NCBI GenBank assembly: GCA_034440615.1
Contig: JAOTOM010003944.1
Span: 124,001-188,000 of the forward strand
Reading direction: 5' to 3'
Length of the DNA stretch: 64,000 nt
DNA from: Ashinkailepas kermadecensis
Taxonomy: Eukaryota > Arthropoda > Thecostraca > Neolepadidae
A model generated the notes under the pieces. That model saw nothing but the letters and a program-made list of their open reading frames with translations, did no database searches and was not told where the DNA came from. Of this stretch, positions 35,961 through 47,614 are shown piece by piece; the first letter of the stretch is position 1, and every line of letters starts with the position of its first letter. A program made the translations under genes and the position numbers.

Positions 35961-37125
35961 AATTATAGACCTCCTCTCGCGTCTTAGGGGTCTCGTCTCA
36001 TTTCCTGGAGCTTTTTTACCGGTTTTGGACGTCTTCTCGTCCGTCCTACCCTCCTCCATATTCAATGGTCCTCCTCTCCCGTTTTGGAGGACCTCCTCCC
36101 ACATCCTGGGGCCCCTTTAACATGGCATGGGAATTCCTCTCATGTTCCAGGGGCATCCTCTGCCAAATTAGGGGCCTCCTGCCACGCCTCGTGGGCCTCC
36201 TCCTTTGTCCTCGCAAAGCTTACCCGTCTTGAGGGGATCTTCAATTTTGGAATCCTCGCCTCCTTCCATACCTGCTACCTACCACTCCCATTTTAAGGGC
36301 CTTCTCTCATTTCCTGGGAATTCCTTCCGGTCGTCGGGGCCTCATTCGGCCCTGGAGACCTCCGGCAGGGGCCTCCTTTTTTTAGGCTTTCTTTTTCAAA
36401 TTAGGGGCCTCCTCTCACGTCTTCGGGGCCTCCTGTTCCGCGTTTTGATTATATCTTTTCCCATTTTAAGGTTGGCCTCTTATCTCCTGGTGGACTCCTG
36501 TTCTCTCTTAGGTGGCTCCTCTTCCAAATTACACGCAACCTTTCCTATCTCAGTTACCTTGTCATTTCCTGGGGACCTTCTTACCCGTCTTGAAGCCTTC
36601 TTTTTCGCCTGGGAGCCATTCCTCTTATCTAATGGCCATTCTCTCCTATTTTAGGGTCTTCCTCGTGCATCATAGGGTCTCTTTCCAATCTTATATCGTC
36701 CTCTTCCGAATTAGGTGCTTCCTGCCACTTTTCTGGATTATACTTTTCTATCTTGGTGGAACCTTACCCGTTTCGGGGACTGCTTTTACGTCTCCGAAAC
36801 CTCATCTCATATCCACTGGCTTTCCCTTCCGTCTTAGGGCCTTCTCTCATTTTCTGAGGTCTCCCTTCCCGTATTGGGGCCTCCTTTGCAATCCTGGGGG
36901 CCTCCTTTGTAATCCTGGGGGCCTCCTTTGCAATCATGGGGGTCTCCTTTGCAATCCTGGGGCCTCCTTTGCAATCCTGGGGGCCTCCTTTTCAATCCTG
37001 TGGGCTTTCTTCGCAATCCTGAGGGCCTCCTTTGTAATCCTAGGGGCCTCCTGTGCAATCCTGGGGCCTCCTTTGCAATCCTGGAGGCCTCCTTTTTGCA
37101 ATCATGGAGGCCTCCTTTTTGAAAC
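35961..37125. repeat. CT-rich minisatellite grading from degenerate to regular
   Basis: Degenerate ~21-33-bp units (CCTCCTCTCACGTCTTCGGGG type) become a regular ~21-bp array GGCCTCCTTTGCAATCCTGGG at about 36870-37110. It abuts copy 2 of the quasi-periodic repeat. The multiple-of-three period opens the long plus-strand frames here. Confidence 0.85.
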
Positions 37126-37636
37126 TTAATCCCCCCTGTTTGACGGCAGGGGGGGCGTTAGTCATTCCCACCAGCTTGATGTCATAAGCAAGCTTAAACG
37201 ATCATTTCTCAGTACCAGGACGACACTTTTGCGAAGATGATAACGAGAAGTGGATTGAATTGGTTTTCTGATCGCCATCTCAGGGGTATATTTATTTGTA
37301 TAACATTTGGTGCTGGCTGCAGGACACCTGCACACAAGATAAAACGATAAATCCTCAGCGAATAAATAAACGACAAGAACAAGCATTGAACAACATTGCA
37401 TAAATGACAATGCAACAATGTAACAATGATAATGCATAAATAATGCAAACCCTGAAAATTCCATTCCCTCATGGGCATGGTTTTCGCTATGGTGTACCGT
37501 TTTGTAAATGACGTCGTTGAGAAGGTATTGAAGCTGGGAAGCTCTAATCATACAGGCTGTAATCACTGAAAACAAGTTGGTAGGAAGAAAATGCATTAAA
37601 AAATATCTTTCCTCCCATTTTATATGGGGGCATGGG
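37126..37636. other. No recognisable gene
   Basis: Open frames on the minus strand at 37162-37647 have no recognisable product or splice context. Confidence 0.35.
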
Positions 37637-38306
37637 CAGTGGCGCAACCAGGATTTCAGTTCGGGGGGGGGGGCCAGGTTTGGAGAGCGGGCCCCCTCGC
37701 AAGCGGGCCCCCCTCATGTTTTTAAAAAGTCTGCGGAAAACATGCACTTACTTTTGAGCGGGCCCCTATGTTTGTAAAACTTCGCAGAAATAAAAGCACT
37801 TTTCCTTTACGTGCCCCTTCCTCCTAGAGAAATAATATGATATATGTATACATGCAACACCGAACATACCTTTAACACCGAATCCTCATTCTGACTTAAG
37901 CCCTCATTCTGAATTAATTCCTCCTTCTGACAGGCCGCCAGTACACCGCAAAACACAGCTAATAACATCGTGCAGCGCAGCTGCAGATGCTTTGTGCGTT
38001 GTTCGGATGCCTGATAACTACGATCCCCTGGTTCTAAGCGGGCTATTGGTTCAATGCGGGCCCCTGAATCAAAATGGGCCCCGGTTCGAGGCGGGCCCTG
38101 GTTAAAACGGGCCCCCAGATTTTCAGTTGGTTCAAAGGGCCCCTGATTCGAGCCACAGATCCGCTTCGCGGGCCCCCAGCCAGGGCTCTGAGTAGGGTGG
38201 CCCACTCCGAGCCAGGGGCCCGCGAAGCGGGCCCCTGGCTTGGAGCGGGCCCCAAAAAATTTGGGGGGGGGCCATGGCCCCTTGCCCCCCCCTGGTTGCG
38301 CTACTG
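37637..38306. mobile_element. hAT-like MITE with perfect 8-bp target-site duplication
   Basis: The element starts CAGTGGCGCAACCAGG and ends CCTGGTTGCGCTACTG, a 16-bp terminal inverted repeat with one mismatch. It is flanked on both sides by GGCATGGG (37629-37636 and 38307-38314). An 8-bp duplication and CAG...CTG termini are hAT hallmarks. The 670-bp interior is full of GCGGGCCCC motifs and has no transposase, so it is non-autonomous. Confidence 0.9.
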
Positions 38307-38364
38307 GGCATGGGTGTTGTTTTGTATGCTTGTGAGGGGGAATTCGCCCCTTCAATCATGGGCG

Positions 38365-38425
38365 CTGTATAACCAATGCAGTTGATGCGCCCTAAAACCC
38401 AAATAACTAACTAACATGTTGGCTT
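38365..38425 (+). repeat. SINE 3'-tail fragment
   Basis: Contains CCAATGCAGTTGATGCGCCC followed by TAAAACCCAAATAACTAACT. The same tail occurs near 17360, 27690, 48590 and 54020. Confidence 0.7.
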
Positions 38426-38510
38426 GCCCCTTCAATGTTGGCTTGCCTACTATTTGACATTGACAATGCACCCCATGTCCCATGTTTCTGAAAGTTATTT
38501 TTGGGGGATC

Positions 38511-39060
38511 AGTGGCGTACATAGAATTTGCATCATGGGGCGGGGGGCAAACGGATTTGGAGGGGCCCACCTACCCCCATTAAAAAGTCCTCGGATTTCG
38601 ACAACTATTTTTCAAAGCGGACCTTTTAAATAAAATCATTAGTACGGTTGTGGTTTTCAAGGTCTGCGACGCGACTTTTTTTTAGTCAAAGTGTGATCCT
38701 TTGGCTCTAACGTCATTTGCTTGGATCCCTAGCGCGAGTTTTAGCGGCCTCGGCACTTTTTGGAGGTCCAAGTTTTGGAGTCTTTTGGCGTCATTGTTGG
38801 GGCCCCAGGATGACTATCCATGTCCGGATTGTTTTTCGTTGCCCAGGCATTTGTTTTGGTCCAAATGAGACTATTGGGGCCCGGTACGACCTGTCGTGTC
38901 CCTGGCGTGATTTTCAAGGTCCGGGTATGGCTATTTATAAGGTTCAGCGTGCTTTTCAGGGGCTCCGGCTCTTTTGGGGCCCATATCGTGATTTTCAAGT
39001 ACCCGGCACGATTGTTTGAGGGACCCCAGTGTGATTTTCGGGTGCACAGACACTAAGTTG
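38511..39060. repeat. hAT-like left end plus quasi-periodic repeat copy 3
   Basis: CAGTGGCGTACATAGAATTT at 38511 and a segment shared with 33546-33610 lead into, from about 38650, a ~410-bp truncated copy of the quasi-periodic family. That copy is closely similar to 35575-35960. Confidence 0.7.
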
Positions 39061-39487
39061 AGGCACCGAACGTAATATTACGGCATGGAAGGGGCGACTT
39101 TCCCCGCTGCCCTCCCCCCCCCCCCCACGGTTCTGATGTACTTGAGTACAAGAGGTATCCTCGGTATTCCCTCGGCGTGCTTACATTCCCAATGAATGGT
39201 AGTGCTGGACTTCGGGCGTGGGCGGGTGGAAATTGGTTTAATGCAAAGAGGATGCAAATGGATGCCCGTTTTTCTACTCATATATACTTTTTTAAATCCT
39301 TTGCAATATTTGCTGGACATAAAATTGTGCAACCCAGAGCATCGTTGGGTGCGAGTATTTACCTTCGAATGGTTTGGTGGCCTGATTACACGGCAGGCTT
39401 AGAGCATACACACGTGCTTGCACTTTCTAACACGTTCACAGGTCTAAAAATAAATAGCGAATACTAAGGGTGTGGCATTTGCATATA

Positions 39488-39676
39488 CAGAAGCGCAGCC
39501 AAGGGGGCCGTTAGCCCCTTAGCAACCAAAAAGACATGAGATCAAGCAAGAAATTTGGAGATTCTCACCGCGTAAAACCAACAATTTTCTGCGCTCCAAG
39601 CGCGACAAAACCGTTTTCTATGTCATGCCATTTTTTAGGTCGGCACCCATTTTAGAAGCTCCTAGCTGCGCCACTG
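39488..39676. mobile_element. Short hAT-like MITE
   Basis: The left end CAGAAGCGCAGCCAAGG and right end CCTAGCTGCGCCACTG form an imperfect inverted repeat over 189 bp. The flanking octamers TGCATATA and ATCATATA agree at six positions, consistent with an aged 8-bp target-site duplication. Confidence 0.65.
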
Positions 39677-40646
39677 ATCATATATACCATTATATTCCAA
39701 CATATATTGTGACATTACGCGGAGTAGATAATCTCGTAATGGCTACCGGTCCGTGGGTGTGAAAAACGAATGTTCTAAAGGCAATGAAAGACGAGCCGAT
39801 AACTATCCCCCTAGCTGTCGTCCACATTGCGTAATCGTCTTGTACCCACAAGGTACGATACATGCCCTATCCGTACCGAACAAGTCAAGTCTGTACGGTA
39901 CGATGCAGACAACAAAGATGCTTGTCCAATTGGTGTGTTGGGTCCATATATAGGCCTCAAAATGCGCGAATGTTTTGAGCGTTTATTTGAGTTATATGTC
40001 ATAACTAAGAGTATATTCAGATACGTTGGAATGGTAATGGCCGTCACGCCTGTTCCGACATATATTGTGGTGAGCCCTGAAAATGTCTCGACTGGAGTCG
40101 TGAGAAGACCCACGACTCCAACCCAGCCTTTTTCAAGGCTCACAATATCCGTTGGAGTGGTCGAAGTGATGCGGCGTACAGGTCATTACTATTTCAGCAT
40201 ATTCCAATGCCGCCGTACATTCGGCATGTTTTCCAATAACCATATTCAGATACTGTGGAAAGCTAGGTGAGTCGAATGTACATGCCTATCCCTCAGCTAC
40301 GGTACCTAGCAAATCAATAACATGGAAATCAGACTTTCAAAATAAGCATTCCGCTTCAATCTGCAACAGTTCCCGAAATTTGCAGGTCCGTTCTGGGCTC
40401 GATCGCTAAGCGCCGCGCTGGTTAATGCCATACCTGCAGGCAACCTGCTGGCGGTGGTCCTACCGACAGCCGCCACGCCACAAAACGTGCACCCTCCGAC
40501 CGCCGAGCCGGAGCGAGGGGATCAGGAGTCAGACCGGAGGGGAGGTGTGGCAGGTGATTACTCTTTCGAGATACGGCAATGGGCAGCACGCCGGGGACTC
40601 GGGAGTTACACACTTGCGGCAGTACAGACGAAATTCGACAGACCGG
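39677..40646. other. No recognised gene; one unassigned ORF
   Basis: A 147-codon plus-strand frame at 39827-40270 (contains RNRLVPTRYDTCPIRTEQV) has no domain I recognise. It could be chance or a decayed element. No splice-bounded exon is evident. Confidence 0.3.
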
Positions 40647-40667
40647 CTGTGGCAGTCAGAGGGTTAA
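40647..40667 (-). repeat. piggyBac-like terminal inverted repeat (right) with TTAA
   Basis: Reads GGCAGTCAGAGGG then TTAA. Inverted, it matches the end at 27145 at 15 of 17 positions including TTAA. A CACACTTGCGGCAG subterminal motif lies about 45 bp inside, as at the left end. Confidence 0.5.
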
Positions 40668-42300
40668 TGTCCTTGACATGAGATGTGTACAAGATGTGCA
40701 AAGGAGATGTATAAGAAGGTATCGAAAGCCTCGTGTCTCTGCGTTTACTCATTCTTTCACGAAACTGTACTCATGACATACACAAAACTTGTGCATCCAG
40801 AAAGGCACAAAATGGCGAAAGGAACGGATATCGAATGGCTTTAAGAAGAAAGTATCTGTCTTTCGCAGCTAAATCATGTCGGCTTCTATTTCCACTGTCA
40901 AATTTATATAACTTGATGGGTTAGGGGCCACGACAGTTCACGAGGTCACCATGACAATGATGAGAAATGTTTATTTTATTTAGGGAATGCTTTCTTAACC
41001 TTCTTTCTCAAAGATGCATAATATAGCCACACTGTCTGTTTCGTATCGTATCATCGTCCAAACTACCCGTTATTTGACCTAAAACACTGCCGGAAGCTAT
41101 AACTCTGTGACCGTCAGGCTGACACCGAACTTATACCGATCCATGCTTGTCTAGTTTCTCTATTTCGTAAGCAAATTATGATCCAAATAAAAATATTGAT
41201 GGTGCAAGACTGGAACATATTTGGTCGATCTGTTGTGGGATGCCCAACCTAATTCTCCACCGATTTCTGTTCAGATAGCACAAGGCGGATCATAGCCGGC
41301 TGATATCTCATTTGCAAAGTTTTTGGGGTCATATCGGTGCGTGAATGACCAAATCTTAGAATAGTTTGAAACCGGCATTTTGTAGACATATATATATATA
41401 TATATATATTGGTGCGGGTCATTAAATGGGCCACAGACTAATGCCTCACCAATTTCCTCCAGAATCGCGCATTATCGGAATTAATCCCACATATTTACAC
41501 CAAATCACCGTTGCTGGGTGAGAATCACCAAATCACCAAAAAAATCACCAAATCACCGTTGCTGGGTGTCAGAGATTGATAGGCAATTCAGAAAGCCTGT
41601 CTGGATAGATCACTGGATTTGGCAAGAACATTCGAGATTACTGATCTAATGTGTCCCCATAACCCTTTCGTGTTAGGAGTCACGGGTCATCGAAAGGTCT
41701 GCGTTCCTGATGCTCCGCGATAATTGGCTGTTTCGAATCAATTGACATGGAAAATTCCCTGGCTTCGTCGCCTAACGTTGTGCTTCAAGCTCAGCCGAAT
41801 GCTGAATAGTAGCTCGTGCCGAGCGTATGATAGTATTCAAGACGCCTTTTCTAGTGTCGTTTGGAGCATGCGTGCTCTCTGTGTATGGTTCAACACTGTG
41901 ATCATTGCATGCGTTTTCATGCCATATCCTACAATGTTATTAAATATGTTGTCCACCCTCATGCCCTGCACTTATGTTTTCGTTCGTCTATAATTGTTTT
42001 GCAATAGAAATTAGTGTCCAGGTGCGTTCCATCTTACCTTTCCGGAAAACCCCAGCTCTTTTGCTGTTCCCGCAAACTATCCGAGCCACACTGGTGAACA
42101 CCAGAGTTCCCCGCACTTGTATTTAGTCTCACCTTCATGAATGAATGTCGAGCTAACTTGGGTTTTTCCCGCTCTATTTTAGTACATAATTTCGACGTTC
42201 TTGGGTAAATAAAGATTGATTTTCTGATGTCAAAATCACATTTGGTGCAACATTGTTGCTTGACAAAGTCTATTTAGTCTAAGACTAAGACATTGTTGCT
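40668..42300. other. No recognisable gene
   Basis: AT-rich sequence with a short TA run at about 41388-41410 and a small tandem duplication (CACCAAATCACCGTTGCTGG) near 41500-41565. No supported exon. Confidence 0.4.
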
Positions 42301-42534
42301 GGCCTAAGTCGATGCAAATTATTCCACGTCAATTCTTCATTCCTTCAATCCTCAATCACCGTCTTCTTTCTTTTTCAATCCCTATCATTCTTATGTCAAA
42401 GACGGAACCACTGTACGCACAGCCATCCGACTGGCCACCGGCAAAACAAACATTGTTCGTTGCATGCAATGACAGCGATATTTATTCAAGTTTAAATTTG
42501 CATTTGTTGGACACCGGGGTCGTTTTCGTCAGGA

Positions 42535-43530
42535 CTCACAGTCGGAGCGAGCCGGCTGGGCCGCGCCGCTCTCGAGGGCCGTCTGGGGCCGGCCCCAGCC
42601 GGCTGGACCAGGCCGGCTGGGGCCGTCAGTTCAGGGCCGGCTGGGCCGGGACGTCTGGAGCCGCCAGTTCAGGGCCGGCTGAACCGGGCCGGCTGGGGCC
42701 GGCTGGGGCCGGCTGGAGCCGCCCCGTCAGCTCAGGGCCGGCTGGGCCGGGGCGTCTGGAGCCGCCAGTTCGGGGCCGGCTGGAGTCAGCTTGGGGCCGT
42801 CTGGAGCCGTCGGCTCGGGGCCGGCTGAGCCGGGCCCTCTGGAGCCGCCCCGCCGGCTCGGGGCCGGCGCACACTGACTCGGTGGCTGGGGCGCTGGCCG
42901 GCCGCGCGACGCCAGACACGTCGTCAGCGTTTGTACGTGCGGGTACGTCACGTCACGTCACGTCGCGCCACGCCGCGTCACACGCTCGCCGCGTCTCGAC
43001 ACGTCAACACCACAGACATACACTTCTTGTACTGAGATCCGAAAAGTCTAAAAAAGAACACACAACAGACAGGGGGCACGAAGCCATGGCATCGGACCGT
43101 GCCAAGCGGCGCCGTGCGTGCTCGCGCGGCACCGCGGCCGCGCGTTCACCGCCGCTCCCCAGCACTCGCCACTACCACTACACCAGTCCGTCACGCTGCC
43201 CGCCCACGCGGCTGTGCCGCCCCTTCGCCGGGCATCGTGAACGAAACCTTACCACTACCGCTCGACATCGCCGCCGACCGTCGCCGCGACTAAGTCATGT
43301 AAAACACGGAGCTGATGGGGCCGACGCGAACACGGGTCGCTCTATTGTAACACACGCCACTACACTCGCGGTCGACGCTTTGATACACATTGTACAGAGA
43401 TGGGTGCGGCTCGCGACGGCGGCGACGCGGCACTCGACGGAGGTACGAGGCGATGGCCGCAGCGCCGTGACGCCTGCCGGCGGTGCGGGACGCCTGCTGG
43501 CGGACGCCTGCCGGCGGTACGCCTGACGAG
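42535..43530. repeat. GC-rich minisatellite and CpG-rich low-complexity block
   Basis: At 42535-42880 degenerate units of GGCCGGCTGGGGCCG / TCTGGAGCCGCCAGTTC alternate. From 42930 CGTCACGTCACG-type repeats and a CpG-rich stretch follow. The 404-codon plus-strand frame from 42312 crosses all of this, is Gly/Ala/Arg/Pro-rich and has no domain, so I do not call it a gene. A CpG-island-like promoter region is possible. Confidence 0.6.
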
Positions 43531-43623
43531 TCCGTCGCCACTGGCCAGCCACTCACAGTCCCGGCTGTGGCAGACGGGACAGAGCATCGGTCACTGGACC
43601 ACCTGCGGCAGGCGGGGCAACTC

Positions 43624-43760
43624 GGGCACCGGTAGCTCAATGGCTAAGATGAGCGTCTGACATGCCAGAGGTACGGGGTTCGATTCCCCGCGGTGCCCGC
43701 CATTCCTGGCGATCTGGAGACGCTGCGTTTCCTTGCCGCAATCCCACAACAGAAACGGCA
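43624..43760 (+). mobile_element. tRNA-derived SINE
   Basis: The head GGGCACCGGTAGCTCAATGG has a B box GGGGTTCGATTCCCCGCGG. The 72-nt head folds only partly as tRNA (good acceptor and T arms, poor anticodon arm). It is followed by a short tail ending near CAATCCCACAACAG. Confidence 0.75.
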
Positions 43761-43801
43761 TGGGGTCGACGATGTGCCGCCTGTGGCAGGCGGCGCATGT
43801 C

Positions 43802-43945
43802 GGGCATCGGTAGCTCAGTGGTTAAGCTGAACGTCCGGTGTGCCAGAGGTGCGGGGTTCGATTCCCCGCGGTGCCCGCCGTTCCTGCCTGCCGGGGTGAG
43901 AATCCGCAGACGCCGTACGTCCTCGCCCCAATCCCACAAACAATA
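43802..43945 (+). mobile_element. tRNA-derived SINE, second copy
   Basis: The head GGGCATCGGTAGCTCAGTGG through GGTGCCCGCC keeps a complete acceptor-stem pairing and a perfect T arm, but the anticodon arm is abnormal. The tail ends near CCCCAATCCCACAAAC. It is the same family as 43624 and 11895, arranged as a near-tandem pair. Confidence 0.75.
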
Positions 43946-44129
43946 GATCGGGCAGGTAGTCAGTCAGTTTGTCGGTAGAGTAGCGGTTGCGGGACATAAC
44001 AGACCGCCGATCAATCAGAGTAGTGGCTGTGGGATGGTGCAGGCCATCAGCTGGGGGATAGGGCAAACCACTGGCCCTTCAGACCAGCGGCTGTGGGACG
44101 GCGCAGACGAACGGTCGTGGGAGGCTGAC

Positions 44130-44288
44130 TGAGAATCAGAATCTGACCCTGGTGACGGCCCTGGCCCTGGCCATGATGCCGTCATGAGATGTCTCCCGGC
44201 GACACCACTGCATATGCCCCTAGCGACGCTGCTGGATAGCTGGTGCAGCTATACCGTAGCTGGACCTGACCCTGGTGATACCCCTGCG
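44130..44288. repeat. Left part of a split minisatellite
   Basis: GACCTGACCCTGGTGA-type units match those at 46525-46930. The fold-back element at 44289-46524 separates the two parts. Confidence 0.6.
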
Positions 44289-46524
44289 CATTAGGGTGTC
44301 CCATTTTTCAGACATGTTTTCGAAACGTCCATGTACATTGCTTTTCTCATTCGTGTGACCACTTTAAGGAATCTTACCATTTAAAAAATAATATTATAAC
44401 CATAATTATGGTTCTCGCTGGCTCCTTGAAGATTTCGATGACATTCGGTGTGGGACACTACTGCAGCGTCGTAGGCATCAGCATGCAGTGTGGATAAACG
44501 AAAAACCATGATAGATATCGAAGTGCGACTATTGATATTTGCTTCATAATGATGCAGGTCACATAATTGCCTGTCTAGGATTATATCCGAGGTGTATTTT
44601 TATGTATCTATTTGGCCTAAAGTGCATATAACATAGCAAACTTTGTGAATGTTAGCAAATTTTCCGATGGTGCAACAGTTTCGTTGGGATCACTTATGCG
44701 CTGGTCAGATTTCGTTGAAATGCGTCTTTGGATGAATTATGAAACACCATTTACAACATCGGGTCTATTATTATTCAATCACAACATGTGAGTAAAGATC
44801 GATCACCAAAGACGACACCCACCAGCCTTCTACATTTACCGCATGGTCGTGTAATCGGCTCTGGTGTGGCCATACGCGTTCCGGTGCCATTCTACAGCCT
44901 CCGCCAGATCCTGTCAGCTCCCGTCAGTTATGGCGTCGATGCGCTCCTGAACCAGCTGCACTTCACCCTCTGCACTGTCGTTAGCTACGGTCAGATTCCT
45001 TGCAGAAGCTCGCGTTATATTGCCACTTACCGGTAGATTCCTCGAGCCAGCTGCAGTCAGCATATATCCCACAGTATGAGCAGTAGCCAGGACCTTGGGC
45101 CAACGAGTGAAGCCAGGTCACTCATATCAGATACATCCACGGCAGGAGGCTTCCCCGGTGGAATGACTTCCGGCCTGGGAACCGATGGGAGCTCCACCGC
45201 AATATCATCTCTCATCAGATATCATCTTTGTATATACTTAAGATGGAGGTGCCCTCAGATCAGTTTCACCTGGGCCTAGAAATTGGAAAATATATCCAGC
45301 AAATGACGATTTACATCGCCCTCTTCTAGGCTCCCTTCTTCCTTAGAGCATCGCTAGCTGTGGTAGGTCCTATGGAGGACATGAGGTACCTCGGGGATAT
45401 GCTGGAGCCGAAAGAAATGCCAATGTTCAAAGCTGTTGCGGGATCGGTGAACGGTTCGATCCATAGACGCACAACCTACCTGGAATCATACTGTGATTCC
45501 CTATTAAACACAGAGCTGACTGAGGAAGAGCGAGAGGATATTGCGGTGGAGCTCCCATCGGTTCCCAGGCCGGAAGTCATTCCACTGGGGAAGTCTCCTG
45601 CTGTGGATGTATCTGATATGAGTGACCTGGCTTCACCCGTTGGCCCAAGGTCCTGGCTACTGCTCATACTGTTGTATATATGCTGACTGTAGCCGGCTCG
45701 AGGAATCTACCAGTAAGTGGCAATATAACGCGAGCTTCTGCCGACTCCGGGACTATGTAAGGAATCTGGCCGTAGCTAACGACGGTGCATGAGCGTGGAG
45801 TTAGGCTGGTTCAGGAGCTCATCGACGCCACAACTGACGAGAGCCAGCTGCAGGATCTGGCGCAGGAGCTCATCGACGCCACAACTGACGAGAGCCAGCT
45901 GCAGGATCTGGCGCAGGTTGTAGAATGGCACCGGAACGCGTATGGCCACACCAGAGCCGATTACACTACCATGCGGTAAATGTAGAAGGCCAACGGTTAT
46001 TGTCTTTGGTGATCGATCTTCACCCACATAAGGTGACTGAATCATAATTAACCCGATGTTGTAAATGGTATTTTTATAATCCATCCAAAGAGACATTTCA
46101 ATGAAATATGACCAGCACTTAAATGATACGAACGAAACTGTTGCACCACGGGGAAATTTGCTAACATTTGCAAAGTTAGTGATGTCATATGTACTTTAGG
46201 CCAAATGGATACATAAAATATACATTGCATGCAATCTTAGATATAAATATGTAATTTGCATCGTTGTGAAACAAATAGTATCAGTCACATATCGGTATCT
46301 ATCATGGTTCTTCGCTTGTCCACAATTTGCATGTCGGTGCCTGCAACGCTGCAGTAGTGTCTGACACCAAGCTGTATCCAAATCTTCTAATGATCAACAG
46401 GAGCCATAATAGTCATAATATTTCAGAAATTGGTGAGGTTCCGTAAAGTGGTCATGCGAACAGGAAAATCAATGTAAATGGATGCTTTCAACACATTTTT
46501 TGTTTAAAGTGCGACACCCTAATG
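44289..46524. mobile_element. 2.2-kb fold-back (long inverted repeat) element
   Basis: Arms of about 0.93-1.0 kb (44289-45216 and 45533-46524) are inverted, alignable along their whole length and about 80-90% similar by eye. The spacer is ~315 bp. Both outer ends begin CATTAGGGTGTC, consistent with a TA target and GGGTGTC termini as in Tc1/mariner-like elements. The right arm carries an internal ~60-bp tandem duplication (GAGCTCATCGACGCCACAAC). An ORF in spacer plus right arm (45360-45686; ELTEEEREDIAVELPSVPR) is open but unrecognised. No transposase is identified. Confidence 0.85.
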
Positions 46525-46930
46525 TACATGGTCCCAGTGACGTCCCTGGACCTGACCCTGGTGACATCCATGTACATGATTCTAGTGACGTCCCTGGACC
46601 TGACCCTGGTGACGCCCCTATACATGATCCTAGTGACACCCCTGTACATGATTCTAGTGACGTCCCTGGACCTGATCCTAGTGACAGCCCTGAACCTGAC
46701 CCTGCGTGAAACCTCTGTACATGATTCTAGTTACGTCCCTGAACCTGACCCTGGTGACAGCCCTGGACGTGGTTCCAGTGACGACCTCGGACCTGACGAC
46801 CCTGGTGACGCCCCTGTACATAATCCTAATGACGGCGCCGAACCTGACCCTGATGCACCCCTGTACATGTTCCTAGTGACGCCCTTGGATCTGACCCTTG
46901 GTGACGCACCAGGACCCCCCAGGGGAATGC
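46525..46930. repeat. Minisatellite, ~45-48-bp units
   Basis: Units contain GACGTCCCTGGACCTGACCC and TGTACATGATTCTAGTGA. The array also appears left of the fold-back element at 44130-44288. Confidence 0.9.
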
Positions 46931-47374
46931 ACAAAATAGTACCTAATGGATTCGATTGACCGATGGGCACACAGGATGTCACCGTTACGTCATGGAGGCT
47001 GGCTTCCTCCCCCGGCCGACTTACCGCTTGGAAATACCCAGCCATACACCACTACGAGGAACTTTGATCAGTTAAAGAATGTTCACAAAGCTTAAGAACC
47101 GTCTGCGCCGCCCCTGCCTCGTGGTGTGAAAAGACTGCAACATCCGCAGCCTTTGCTGATCGATGCATTGTTCGTGGAATTGCACAACCTGCCCACCAAC
47201 CCTCAGACAGGACAGGCAGGGCACACAGGCACTGACTCGACAAATAACCGCATCATGGCACATCCAGTTAACGGTCATCACATGCTAAGTCCAGCTCAGT
47301 AAATCATCCAACATATGAACACTAGATAACCAACCTAACCGCATTAGGTACAAACACAAGCGACCATATAAGAC
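46931..47374. other. No recognisable gene
   Basis: I looked here on the minus strand for the missing C-terminal exon of the DEK-like gene and saw nothing matching the DEK C-terminal domain. Confidence 0.4.
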
Positions 47375-47388
47375 AAAAGAATGTCGTG

Positions 47389-47555
47389 GTTGGTTAGTTG
47401 GTTATTGGTTTTACGACACATCGACCGTTGAGTCATATAGCGTCGCCAATCTCTCACGCCGATTGGTCGCGAGCGAAGAGTAGCGACAGGTGAGATTCGA
47501 ACCCACAATCTTTCGATTGCGAGACGAGCATCTTACCCCTAGACCACTCGCCCCC
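47389..47555 (-). mobile_element. tRNA-derived SINE with target-site duplication
   Basis: On the minus strand the head GGGGCGAGTGGTCTAGGGGT and B box GGGTTCGAATCTCACC precede the body CGACCAATCGGCGTGAGAG and a tail AAACCAATAACCAACTAACC. Flanks AAAAGAATGTCGTG (47375-47388) and AAAATAATGTCGTG (47556-47569) form a 14-bp duplication with one mismatch. Confidence 0.88.
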
Positions 47556-47614
47556 AAAATAATGTCGTGAACACGGCCTCAGATAACGCGATCTGGTCCA
47601 GCTGCCGTACTCAC

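Noticed and set aside
36205..37129. Long plus-strand open frames rich in Leu/Ser/Phe and LLCNPGG repeats
   Set aside because: They are translation of the CT-rich 21-bp-period array.
42312..43526. 404-codon plus-strand open frame
   Set aside because: It crosses a GC-rich minisatellite and CpG-rich low-complexity sequence where stops are rare in every frame. No domain is recognisable.
43802..43876. tRNA gene
   Set aside because: The acceptor and T arms pair, but the anticodon arm does not. The same head with SINE tail occurs at 11895 and 43624.
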